In this document: in pieces, positions 8,883 to 16,464 of the stretch
Layout of the letters: every line of letters starts with the position of its first letter
How positions within the stretch are numbered: position 1 is the first letter of the stretch
Assembly: GCA_050330095.1 (NCBI GenBank)
Contig: JBHJOC010000006.1
Coordinates: forward strand, 1 to 28,537
DNA: 28,537 nucleotides
DNA from: JBCBWG01 sp036804185
Lineage (GTDB): Bacteria; Pseudomonadota; Alphaproteobacteria; Rhizobiales; Hyphomicrobiaceae
Direction: 5' to 3'
Made by a program: the position numbers and the translations under genes
Notes under the pieces: generated by a model
The model's database searches: none
Seen by the model: the letters and a program-made list of their open reading frames with translations, nothing else
What the model was told of the DNA's origin: nothing

Positions 8883-9550
8883 CACGATCGGCCCACAGTG
8901 ATCGACCCATCGCCAGGTTCGGGTGACCGCTCCGGCGCCTCGGATTGTGCGCCAAACAGGCGCGACACGATCAACCGGCCCGCTGCTGGCACGAGCTTCA
9001 CGAATTCAGATCCGAGCGCACGGAACTTCACCGGATCAAGCCACCAGACGGTGTCGCTGAATTGCAGCGGCGTGATCGGATAGGGATAGAGCTCGATGTC
9101 GGGCATGCGCCTGTAAAGCTCCGCCATGCTGCGCGGCATGTGGTAGGCTGCCGTCACAACGATGAGACTGCGGTAGCCGCTCGCTCTTGCCCACTGGGCT
9201 GTCTCTTCAGCGTTTCCGACGGTGTTGCGTGCGGAATACCCGAGGTCGACGCAGCACGCGAACTTCGCCGCCGGAAGCCCCGTCAGCCGAACGATGTCTC
9301 CAGACGTTGTCTGTCGATTGACGCCGGAAATGAGAAGCCGCTGACCGCGCCCCTCGGCGAGCAGCGTGGCCCCTGTCTGGATCCGTCCACCACCGCCGGT
9401 CAGCACGACGATCGCGTCGGCCACCACGGTTTCCGGGTCAAGCGGGCGCGTCACGTAGGCCGCGAACAGCAGGAACGCGGTCAGCCCCAGCGCACCCGCA
9501 AGCATGACGGCTCCGGTCACCCAGCGGGTTAGCGACCGCAGTAACCTCAT
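8882..9550 (-). CDS. YdcF/SanA-like DUF218 membrane-anchored protein
   Basis: A 222-aa protein with one N-terminal transmembrane helix (about 9-32), then a periplasmic DUF218 domain: ADAIVVLTGGGGRIQTG at about 44-60, LLISGVNRQT, the NAEETAQWA helix, and VVTAAYHMPRSMAELY. DUF218 proteins (SanA, YdcF) are linked to envelope integrity, but their reaction is unsettled. The ATG at 9550 follows GGGAGTG and precedes the membrane helix directly; the frame stays open to 9733 with an ATG at 9562. It overlaps or abuts plsC and follows ftsX on the same strand after a structured gap. This order matches the ftsE-ftsX-DUF218-plsC arrangement I recall from Hyphomicrobiales. Confidence 0.88.
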   Translation of the reverse strand: MRLLRSLTRWVTGAVMLAGALGLTAFLLFAAYVTRPLDPETVVADAIVVLTGGGGRIQTGATLLAEGRGQRLLISGVNRQTTSGDIVRLTGLPAAKFACCVDLGYSARNTVGNAEETAQWARASGYRSLIVVTAAYHMPRSMAELYRRMPDIELYPYPITPLQFSDTVWWLDPVKFRALGSEFVKLVPAAGRLIVSRLFGAQSEAPERSPEPGDGSITVGRS

Positions 9551-9892
9551 CGTCACTCCCATCCCCCGATGCCACGCCCTTGCGGGTCGCACAGCAGGTC
9601 CGCCAGCGCAAGGGCCCGCATGAGCGCATGGATCAGGTCCATGCTGATCACCTGCAAGCCGCGCATCGACGGCAATTTGCGACACGGGGCGTCCGCACGG
9701 TGTGCTGCTGCTCCGAACCGCCAGCGAACGCACGAGCGCATCATACGCTCAGATCGGGCCTGCGGCAGGCCCATATGATGGCACTGCCACTTGCAAACGG
9801 CAGCCCCGCGACAGGGCGTATGGTATGTGGCCCCTTAACGGGCGACACCACCTGATCGCTCGGGCGCTTACAACGCTTGTCGCAGTCCAGCG
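9551..9892. other. Structured gap between ftsX and the DUF218 gene
   Basis: About 340 nt with no credible gene but strong self-complementarity: a nested inverted repeat at 9739-9780 and a smaller one at 9784-9803, listed separately. The gap interrupts an otherwise co-directional minus-strand gene series. Confidence 0.6.
9739..9803 (-). terminator. Nested inverted repeats: candidate terminator or RNA element after ftsX
   Basis: The core GGGCCTGC (9756-9763) / GCAGGCCC (9765-9772) is a perfect 8+8 inverted repeat around one base; folded, it is a 6-bp GC stem with a 5-nt loop. Outer arms CATCATA (9739-9745) and TATGATG (9774-9780) are also perfect, giving a larger stem with an asymmetric interior. 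A second repeat, CTGCC (9784-9788) / GGCAG (9799-9803), lies beside it. No T-run follows, so the function could be termination, mRNA protection or protein binding. Confidence 0.45.
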
Positions 9893-11089
9893 TCAGTCCC
9901 TGGCGTTAAGAATGCGATAGACCAAATAGCGTGACGTCATCATGCAGAGTGCTGCACAGATAAAGACGACGAGCATCAGCATCGCAAAGCCGACCATGTC
10001 GAGACCACCGCTTCCGACCATCCGGCGCATTTCCGTCAGCGCAATACCGGTTCCACCAAGCAGATCCATGACGGTCGGCATCGCGAGGAACACAAAGGCC
10101 GCCAGGCCGGCCCCGATCAAACCGGACTTGATGCCGAGCCCGAGGAAGTGGCGCTCGAACTCTTTCGCGATGAACCGATCGTCAGCCCCAACCAGATGCA
10201 AGACCTCGACGATCTCCCGGTTTGCAGCCATCGCACTGCGCGTTGCAGAGACGATGATTGCGACCGTCGCAAGCGCGACGAGCAGCAAGATCGTGATTCC
10301 ACCAAGCGCAACCGAGCGCGTCGCAAGTTGGATCTGGCGCTGCCACTGGCGGTGATCATCAAGCGCTGCACCCGGGAATCGCTCGGTCAGGCGTGCGCGC
10401 AACGTTTCGAGATCGGCAGGCGCAGAGCGATCAACCACGACCGCGATCAGACGTGGCAGTGGCAAGCTCTCGAGAACGCTCGAACTGCCAAGCCAAGGCT
10501 CGAGCAACTCACGCGTGGTTGCAATGTCGATTTCCGTCGCGCGCACGAGGCCCTGCTGAGCGTTAAGGAATGTGACGATGTCGGCAACGCGCGCTGGCAT
10601 ATCAACGCCGGCGCGGGGCTCGACCTGGACGGTCACTTCGCTGGCAATGTCGCGCTGCCACGCATTCGCCGACTGGTTGATCAGATAAACGGCTCCGGCC
10701 GTCAGGCATGCAAAGAAGCACATGATGACGACCACCAGGGTCAGCGATCCACTGGTGACGGACGCCGTCGGCACGATCGACGTCGAACCATGGCGTGGCT
10801 CATCGTCTCCACCCATGCCCTCGGCGCGCAAAGTGGATGTTGGCGATGAATCGGGGTCATCGAACCCTGGATCGCCGCGACCATCGTCACCAGAACCGGA
10901 CCGGTCAGCGGGCTCACGGGTGCGCGGCGGCCCGGTGCGGTCTTCCATCGCCAGAATGCGATCCGCCCGCTGCGTCACAGGTCGCTCGGAGGCGCCTGGT
11001 GCAGCAGGAAACTGCGGATCGGCAAACTCGCGAAGCTGTCGGTTGGGCGGCGGAAGACCGCGACCGCCCCGGTCAAACGATGCGGACAT
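9893..11089 (-). CDS. ftsX: Cell division ABC transporter permease FtsX
   Basis: FtsX is the membrane partner of FtsE at the divisome, where the pair controls septal peptidoglycan hydrolysis. The 398-aa protein has an unusually long soluble N-terminus of about 115 residues rich in Arg, Pro, Asp and Gly. A first transmembrane helix follows (SLTLVVVIMCFFACLTAGAV region, about 116-135), then an extracytoplasmic domain and three C-terminal helices, the classical four-helix FtsX topology. The start overlaps the ftsE stop region by 17 bp, so the genes are co-translated. The start is uncertain because the leader is low in conservation cues; other in-frame ATGs lie about 48 and 92 codons in. Confidence 0.93.
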   Translation of the reverse strand: MSASFDRGGRGLPPPNRQLREFADPQFPAAPGASERPVTQRADRILAMEDRTGPPRTREPADRSGSGDDGRGDPGFDDPDSSPTSTLRAEGMGGDDEPRHGSTSIVPTASVTSGSLTLVVVIMCFFACLTAGAVYLINQSANAWQRDIASEVTVQVEPRAGVDMPARVADIVTFLNAQQGLVRATEIDIATTRELLEPWLGSSSVLESLPLPRLIAVVVDRSAPADLETLRARLTERFPGAALDDHRQWQRQIQLATRSVALGGITILLLVALATVAIIVSATRSAMAANREIVEVLHLVGADDRFIAKEFERHFLGLGIKSGLIGAGLAAFVFLAMPTVMDLLGGTGIALTEMRRMVGSGGLDMVGFAMLMLVVFICAALCMMTSRYLVYRILNARD

Positions 11090-11729
11090 GGCCGTTGAAC
11101 AGCTCCAAGCGTTGCGCCTTGTACTGGCGGATCAGCTGATGGTCGTGCGTGGCGATGACGACAGACGTGCCAAGCCTATTCAACTCGACGAAAAGCCTCA
11201 GCAAGCGGCGCGCCATCTGCGGGTCGACGTTGCCGGTCGGCTCGTCAGCGAGCAACAATTCCGGTTTGCCGATCACCGCTCTTGCGATCGCTGCACGCTG
11301 CTTCTCACCACCCGATAATACGGACGGATATTGGTTCATGCGGTCACCGAGACCAACCCACTGCAACAGGTCCGTGACATCCTCCCGATAGTCGCTTTCG
11401 CGTCGCCCCGTGACACGCAACGGGAGCGCGACGTTCTCCCAAGTCGTCATGTGGTCGAGCAGCCGGAAGTCCTGGAAGACGATACCGATCCGGCGCCGCA
11501 GTTGCGCCCTACGGCTTGGGGTCATCCGCGTTACCGTATCGTCGAACAGTTCGATGCGGCCAGCGCTCGGGGGAATCGACAGGAACATCAAACGCAAGAG
11601 CGACGTCTTGCCTGCGCCCGACGGACCGGTCAGAAAATGAAAGGAGCCAGGGCGAAGCTCGAACGACACGTCCCTCAGGATGTCGGCGCCGTTCCCATAT
11701 CGGAGGGAGACGTTGTCGAACCGGATCAT
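11073..11729 (-). CDS. ftsE: Cell division ATP-binding protein FtsE
   Basis: The ABC ATPase that powers FtsX. In the 218-aa form from ATG 11729 the sequence begins MIRFDNVSLRYG, as FtsE proteins do. Walker A GPSGAGKTS is at 35-43, the Q-loop IVFQDFRLLD at 83-92, the signature LSGGEKQRAAIARA at 138-151, Walker B LLLADEPTGNVD at about 158-169, and the H-loop ATHDH near 194-198. All catalytic elements are intact. The frame is open a further 26 codons to 11807, but the internal start fits the family. The gene is followed by ftsX with a 17-bp overlap and is divergent from hpt. Confidence 0.96.
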   Translation of the reverse strand: MIRFDNVSLRYGNGADILRDVSFELRPGSFHFLTGPSGAGKTSLLRLMFLSIPPSAGRIELFDDTVTRMTPSRRAQLRRRIGIVFQDFRLLDHMTTWENVALPLRVTGRRESDYREDVTDLLQWVGLGDRMNQYPSVLSGGEKQRAAIARAVIGKPELLLADEPTGNVDPQMARRLLRLFVELNRLGTSVVIATHDHQLIRQYKAQRLELFNGHVRIV

Positions 11730-12157
11730 CGTGTCGCTGTCCCCATCGGTCGCGTGCCCATCGGTCACCTGCGGTGAGCGATCCGCATGATCCACACCCA
11801 TCTGCACGACTGTGCGGCTTGGCGCGAACCCAGTTCGCGCGGGTCAAGCCACCACATCAGGCACGAGACAATGCCGTTAAGGCCGCCCGCTCGCCGGCCC
11901 TACCCTTGGCGGATGCCCCACGCATTGCCCCGCTATCGACAAAGCAGTGCGTGTATCCTCAATTGGCATGACCCGTTGCAACGCCTCTGCGCAATCATTC
12001 GGTGCAGAATGTGGCAGTCGTGACTGTTGCAGTCGTGGTTGCGGCATCGGACAGAGCGCTGCGGCTGCGCATTATCGTTTCGGCGCGCTGAGCAGGGTGC
12101 ACCAAGCGCCCCGTCTCGGGCGGCTGGGACCTGAACCCTGACCTCGGAGCGTGCCCG
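11730..12157. other. Divergent ftsE/hpt intergenic region
   Basis: About 430 nt that must hold promoters for both directions; no confident -35/-10 pair was picked. Visible elements are the 8-bp-stem hairpin at 11822-11840, two direct GCAGTCGTG repeats 15 bp apart (12014-12022 and 12029-12037), and the inverted repeat GACTG/CAGTC (12022-12034) overlapping them. hpt has a GGAG site upstream of its ATG. Confidence 0.5.
11822..11840. promoter_or_regulatory. Perfect inverted repeat upstream of ftsE
   Basis: GCGCGAAC (11822-11829), the loop CCA and GTTCGCGC (11833-11840) form a perfect 8-bp arm pair. It lies about 93 nt upstream of the preferred ftsE start and could be a hairpin in the 5' leader or a symmetric protein-binding site. 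Confidence 0.4.
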
Positions 12158-12706
12158 ATGACCGAAACTCCGGTGACGACAATCGAAGTCGTGTTTGCTG
12201 GCGCTGAGATCCAATCGCGCATTCGCGCGCTTGCCGAGGACATCAGGGACGCCAATCTCGACAAGCTGATCGTTATTCCCATTCTGAAGGGCAGCTTCGT
12301 GTTCGCAGCCGATCTGCTCCGGGCGCTGCACGCGGTTGGTGTGCGGCCAGAGGTCGACTTCCTAACGCTGTCGAGCTACGGGCGCGGCACGATGTCATCG
12401 GGCGTCGTGTCGGTGACGCGGGATATCGATCTCGATGTCGAGGGCCGCCCGGTTCTGCTGGTCGATGACATCCTCGAATCGGGCCGGACGCTTGCCTACG
12501 CAAAGGACCTGTTGACGGCGCGCGGTGCGTCGAAGGTTCTGACATGCGTTCTGCTCGACAAGGCCACCCGCCGTCGCGCCGTCGACATTAGCGCCGATTT
12601 CAAGGCGTTCGACTGCCCAGACGTGTTCGTCGTCGGATACGGGATGGACCTCGCATACCGGTATCGCGAACTGCCGTTTGTCGGCCGCGTCGTGATGGGT
12701 GAGTGA
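12158..12706 (+). CDS. hpt: Hypoxanthine phosphoribosyltransferase
   Basis: A purine-salvage enzyme that joins hypoxanthine (and often guanine) to PRPP to form IMP or GMP in the cytoplasm. The 182-aa protein has normal length. PILKGSFVFAADL at about 41-53 supplies the loop that binds pyrophosphate. SSYGRGTMSSG at 72-82 is the flexible catalytic loop. VDDILESGRT at 102-111 is the PRPP signature, and the base-binding end FVVGYGMDLAYRYRELP is present. The ATG at 12158 follows GGAG. It is convergent with the downstream exporter gene, with only about 30 nt between stops. Confidence 0.95.
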   Translation: MTETPVTTIEVVFAGAEIQSRIRALAEDIRDANLDKLIVIPILKGSFVFAADLLRALHAVGVRPEVDFLTLSSYGRGTMSSGVVSVTRDIDLDVEGRPVLLVDDILESGRTLAYAKDLLTARGASKVLTCVLLDKATRRRAVDISADFKAFDCPDVFVVGYGMDLAYRYRELPFVGRVVMGE

Positions 12707-12737
12707 TGGGTGGTTGATGGGCGAAATTTCCCCCGCA

Positions 12738-13643
12738 TCATGCCTTGCCGGCTGCAGACCCAGTTGCACGCACCGCCTTGATGCGTTGTTCGCGCCAGAG
12801 CGTGTAGAGCCCTGCGGCGACGACGATGGCACTCCCGACCAAGGTCCAAAGATCTGGAACTTCACCAAGAAAGACGTAGCCGAACAGGATCGCCCAAAGC
12901 ACCACCGAATAGCGGAACGGCGCAGTTGCTGAGACCTCACCGCCGCGCCAAGCCTCGATCAGCGTATAGTAGCCGGTCAGGACCAGCACCGCAGCCGAGG
13001 TTAGCATTAGAAGATCCAGCCAAGACGGCATCAACCAAGTCTCGGTCGCGGCTCCAAGGGCGAGCCCTGCGCCAGTGACGAAAACGGCGGTCAGAAACGT
13101 GATCAGGACGGTTGGGGTCTCCGGCGCAATGTAGCGCGTCGAGAGGTCGCGTGCGGTGATGAAGATGAGCGAAATCAGGGCCGCGAGGTACCACCACGAG
13201 AAGTCGGCCGTGCCCGGCCTGACGATGAACAATACACCGACCAGCCCGACTGCAGCCGCCGTCCAGCGCCGCCACCCGACGCGCTCGGCAAGGAAGATCG
13301 CAGCAGCTGCAGTCATCGTCAGCGGCAGCAGTTGAAGGATTGCGGTTACGTTCGCAATCGGCAGCCTGAACAGCGCTGACAGATACAGAATGACCGCTGC
13401 CACCTCAGCGAGGTTTCGTACGAGCAGAGGCTTTGAGTAGTGGGGAGCGAGCCGGCCCAGACCCACCGCCATATGGACAAGCGGCAGCATCAGCGCGCAG
13501 GAAATGGCCCCGCGAATGGCGATGATCTGGCCGGTTGGCAGGTTTGCTGAAACCGACTTCGTCAGCGTATCGTTCAGCACGAACACGCCCATCGCGAACA
13601 CCATCAGCAACATCGACCGCAGGTTGTCGGACACGCGATCCAC
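12738..13643 (-). CDS. DMT-superfamily (EamA) membrane transporter
   Basis: A 301-aa protein with about ten hydrophobic helices in two repeated EamA halves, typical of drug/metabolite transporters that export small molecules. The first half opens with MLLMVFAMGVFVLNDTLTK and includes RNLAEVAAVILYLSALF and ILQLLPLTMTAAAAIFLAER, the conserved EamA region. The second half repeats it with PFRYSVVLWAILFGYVFLGE. The C-terminus is short and basic (LWREQRIKAVRATGS). The substrate is unknown and the neighbours (hpt, moaA) give no strong hint. Confidence 0.9.
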   Translation of the reverse strand: MDRVSDNLRSMLLMVFAMGVFVLNDTLTKSVSANLPTGQIIAIRGAISCALMLPLVHMAVGLGRLAPHYSKPLLVRNLAEVAAVILYLSALFRLPIANVTAILQLLPLTMTAAAAIFLAERVGWRRWTAAAVGLVGVLFIVRPGTADFSWWYLAALISLIFITARDLSTRYIAPETPTVLITFLTAVFVTGAGLALGAATETWLMPSWLDLLMLTSAAVLVLTGYYTLIEAWRGGEVSATAPFRYSVVLWAILFGYVFLGEVPDLWTLVGSAIVVAAGLYTLWREQRIKAVRATGSAAGKA

Positions 13644-13864
13644 TCAGCAAACGGGTTGCAACGGCGCTTCATGCTCTTGCGTCGCACGGGGCTCAGCGAC
13701 GGACCAGCGCCTTTGGCACGATGGCACCGCTGCGTTGCGCGAATGGCTGTACGGGCCTCACAGCTTCACGGGCCAGTGACGGCGTGGGAACGGAACCGGC
13801 CCAAACGATCTGCCAGCTTCCCCGTCTCGCACAACCGATCTCATAGCGTCCCGATGAGACTGCG

Positions 13865-14869
13865 CTACCCGCCGGTGACGCTCATGTGGCGTGCCACCGC
13901 GGGTGCGCTGCGCCGGCGGTCGATTACGAAATCGTGGCCCTTTGGTTTGCGGGAGATCGCTTCGTCGATTGCAGCAAACAGGGAGGCTTCGGTCGTCGAC
14001 GTGCGCAGCGGTGTCCGCAAGTCAGCTGCATCTTCCTGGCCAAGACACATGTAGAGCGTGCCCGTACAGGTGAGCCGCACGCGATTGCAGCTTTCACAGA
14101 AGTTGTGTGTCAACGGCGTAATGAAGCCCAGCCTGCCGCCAGTCTCGGCCACCTCGACGTATCGTGCAGGCCCGCCGGTCTTGTATGGGATGTCCGTTAG
14201 CGTGAACCGCTGCGCGAGATCGGCGCGAACGCGGCTCAGCGGCAGATACTGGTCCGTTCGGTCCCCGTCGATGTCACCGAGCGGCATCGTCTCGATAAGC
14301 GTAAGGTCCCAACCGCGCGCGTGGGCGAACCGGACCAGATCCGGGATCTCGTGCTCGTTGACGTCCTTGAGCGCGACGGCGTTCAGTTTGATCTTCAGGC
14401 CCGCAGCGGTCGCAGCCTCGATTCCGCGCAGCACCTTGCCGAGGTCACCCCAGCGGGTGATGGCCTTGAACTTGTCGGGATCAAGCGTGTCGACCGACAC
14501 GTTGATGCGCCGCACGCCGCACGCGTAGAGATCTGTCGCGTATTTCTCGAGCTGGCTGCCGTTCGTCGTCAGCGTCAGTTCCTCGAGCGCGCCCGTATCG
14601 AGGTGGCGGCCAAGCCTCTGGAACAGGTGGATGATGTTTTTGCGAACGAGCGGCTCCCCACCTGTGATCCGGAGTTTGCGCACGCCACGGGCCACGAACG
14701 CCGAACACAGACGGTCGAGTTCCTCAAGGGTCAACAGGTCCTGACGCGGCAGAAACGTCATATTCTCGGACATGCAATAGACGCAGCGGAAGTCACAGCG
14801 ATCTGTCACAGACACGCGCAGATAGCTCACGTGCCGTCCGAAAGGATCAATCAACGGATCAGTGGTCAT
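13865..14869 (-). CDS. moaA: GTP 3',8-cyclase (molybdenum cofactor biosynthesis)
   Basis: A radical-SAM enzyme catalysing the first step of Moco synthesis, GTP to 3',8-cyclo-GTP, with MoaC. In the 334-aa form from ATG 14869, the radical-SAM cluster is C25, C29 and C32 (CDFRCVYC). The C-terminal GTP-side cluster is C258, C261 and C275 (NFCESCNRVR...MCLG). The protein ends in the Gly-Gly tail (MSVTGG) needed in MoaA. ITGGEPLVR is the SAM-binding segment. An ATG at 14887 would add six residues; the chosen start matches the usual MTT..LIDPFGR beginning. Divergence from the formate dehydrogenase locus fits its role, since that enzyme needs Moco. Confidence 0.97.
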   Translation of the reverse strand: MTTDPLIDPFGRHVSYLRVSVTDRCDFRCVYCMSENMTFLPRQDLLTLEELDRLCSAFVARGVRKLRITGGEPLVRKNIIHLFQRLGRHLDTGALEELTLTTNGSQLEKYATDLYACGVRRINVSVDTLDPDKFKAITRWGDLGKVLRGIEAATAAGLKIKLNAVALKDVNEHEIPDLVRFAHARGWDLTLIETMPLGDIDGDRTDQYLPLSRVRADLAQRFTLTDIPYKTGGPARYVEVAETGGRLGFITPLTHNFCESCNRVRLTCTGTLYMCLGQEDAADLRTPLRTSTTEASLFAAIDEAISRKPKGHDFVIDRRRSAPAVARHMSVTGG

Positions 14870-15337
14870 TGCCTGCTCGAAACCCATTGCCCTGAGCGGC
14901 GCTCGCGCGGCCCGATCCCCGACAATGCCCCGATCGCGGCCCGGCGCTCAAGGGGCCGCGATCGGTTCTGATGCAATTTATGGTGCAGATTGCTGCGTCT
15001 TTAGGCGAAACATTCCAGAATGCCAATCTATCGCTCCACCCCGTTCTGCTTCGGCTTCCATGCCCTAACACTCTGATATCCTGTGCAATATGGCACTACA
15101 GGTGAGTCCGCGGCGCAGGTGCGCGGCTCCTGATGCACATTGACGTTGCACTATAGTCCTAGCGCGCGCCCGAACCGAGCGCGGCATCGTGCTGAGCTAA
15201 GTCGCCCTTGACGACGAGTCGGACTCCCGAGGTGTTCCGCCATCGCACGTGCCCCTCGGTGAAGCTGAAGCCGATCGTTGGGTGGATGAGATCTGGAACC
15301 GGATAGTACATTGCCAAACGTGGCCCAAGATCGCGAC
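14870..15337. promoter_or_regulatory. Divergent moaA/fdh control region with TGCA-type inverted repeats
   Basis: About 470 nt without a credible gene. Three spaced TGCA/GCAC motifs are visible: TGCA-N8-TGCA at 14972-14987, GTGC-N6-GCAC at 15083-15096 and TGCA-N9-TGCA at 15134-15150. CATTC-CA-GAATG at 15011-15022 is another perfect short inverted repeat. Their position between moaA and the formate dehydrogenase genes suggests operators for a shared regulator. I cannot name the regulator, and no promoter hexamers were assigned with confidence. Confidence 0.35.
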
Positions 15338-15946
15338 ATGCCCTCAAAATCCAGCGAACTGTCTGGTGAAGATATCGCACGCGCCACACTCTATCGAATT
15401 CTCGCAGCACTCCTTGCCAATGTTCCCGACCAACGCTCGCTGGAAGTGCTTCAGAGCTTGCGTGGCGACCCATCGACCGAAGTCGGTGTCGCGGTGAACG
15501 CGGTCGCAGCCTCCGCGCGTGAGGTAATCTCCACGCCACGCGAACTCAAGGATGAGTTCAACACGCTCTTCATCGGTCTCGTCCGTGGCGAGTTGCTGCC
15601 TTACGCGTCGTATTATCTGACAGGGTTCCTCCACGAAAAGCCGTTGGCGCGCCTCAGGGGCGACATGGCAGGCATGGGCATCGCAGCCCAAAGTGGCGTG
15701 CCCGAGCCTGAGGACCACATCGCGACGATCTGCGAAATTATGGCAGGCCTCGTCGATGGCGCAGTGCTCGGGGAGCCAGCGTCCCCTGAAGCTCAGGCCC
15801 GCTTCTTCTCCACACATCTGGAGCCCTGGGCACCGGTGTTTTTCGGCGATCTGCAGAAAGCGGATGCGGCGCGCTTCTATCGTGCAGTCGGTCGGCTTGG
15901 AGCGGCGTTCGTGGACGTCGAGCGGCGTGCATTCGAAATGACGTGA
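15338..15946 (+). CDS. TorD-family molybdoenzyme chaperone
   Basis: A cytoplasmic redox-enzyme maturation chaperone that should bind the Tat leader or apo form of FdhA until Moco is inserted. The 202-aa, all-helical protein carries typical TorD/DmsD features: an N-terminal helical ARATLYRILAALL, EFNTLFIGLVRGELLPYASY with the family's LPYxSYY element, GFLHEKPLARLRGDM, and the hinge PEPEDHIATICEIMAGL. The ATG at 15338 is chosen; the frame is open from a TTG at 15311. It is the first gene of the plus-strand formate dehydrogenase series. The partner assignment is inferred from position. Confidence 0.9.
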   Translation: MPSKSSELSGEDIARATLYRILAALLANVPDQRSLEVLQSLRGDPSTEVGVAVNAVAASAREVISTPRELKDEFNTLFIGLVRGELLPYASYYLTGFLHEKPLARLRGDMAGMGIAAQSGVPEPEDHIATICEIMAGLVDGAVLGEPASPEAQARFFSTHLEPWAPVFFGDLQKADAARFYRAVGRLGAAFVDVERRAFEMT

Positions 15947-16110
15947 GGTTGAGGCGCTGGCCCGCAGTCTGCGGGTCGGAACCTGGAACTTCGCAAACAA
16001 GATATTCGCACTGTGGCATGGCCCGTTGCGACTGACGTGCAGGTGGCAAGGCGGCGCGATCTTGCGCCGGGTGAGGTGAGAGGGGTGCCGCAGGCCGGCC
16101 TCCCTCAACG

Positions 16111-16129
16111 TGGGTCCCGGGTGGACCCA
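16111..16129 (+). promoter_or_regulatory. Hairpin abutting the ribosome-binding site of the Tat mini-protein
   Basis: TGGGTCC (16111-16117), loop CGGGT and GGACCCA (16123-16129) form a perfect 7-bp stem whose last base is the first base of the strong site AAAGGAGG (16129-16136). In RNA it could protect the mRNA 5' of this gene, mark a processing point, or tune access to the ribosome-binding site. Confidence 0.5.
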
Positions 16130-16142
16130 AAGGAGGCATGTG

Positions 16143-16343
16143 ATGGCCAAGACGACCGACACTGTAACGGCGCGCCGCGATTTCCTGAAGCTCGCGGGCG
16201 CAAGCCTCGTCGGCACGGGAGCTGCGGTTGCGGCCTCTGCCAACGCGCTGGCGGGCAGCCAGCCTGCCGAGGCGGCGCCCACTGGCGATTACCGCGAAAG
16301 CGCGCACGTCAAGCGCTATTACGAACTCGCCCGCCAGTTTTGA
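16143..16343 (+). CDS. Formate dehydrogenase region Tat-signal mini-protein
   Basis: A 66-aa protein that is mostly a twin-arginine signal: TARRDFLKLAGASLVGTGAA at about 9-28, a hydrophobic Ala/Gly core and probable processing around AEAAP (52-56 region). It leaves a short charged tail that ends HVKRYYELARQF. It matches the small 'formate dehydrogenase region TAT target' type found beside fdh operons; its role is not established. The start is fixed by AAAGGAGG, with the ATG six nt after it; the closer ATG at 16138 is followed at once by a stop. A self-complementary hairpin touches this site. The gene is 121 nt upstream of fdhA. Confidence 0.9.
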   Translation: MAKTTDTVTARRDFLKLAGASLVGTGAAVAASANALAGSQPAEAAPTGDYRESAHVKRYYELARQF

Positions 16344-16464
16344 TCGAGCAAGTTCGGAGCAGACCGCTTCACGCCAGAAGCTCAACGAACATCTTTCGGA
16401 CGCGCAGGATCGGCCCCACTGATCGAGACCGACACTCCGGGCGCGCTATTCGAGGAGAATTCCC

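Noticed and set aside
15140..15157. Sigma-70 type promoter TTGACG / TATAGT upstream of the TorD-like gene
   Set aside because: The spacing is 6 nt instead of about 17, so the two hexamers cannot form one promoter.
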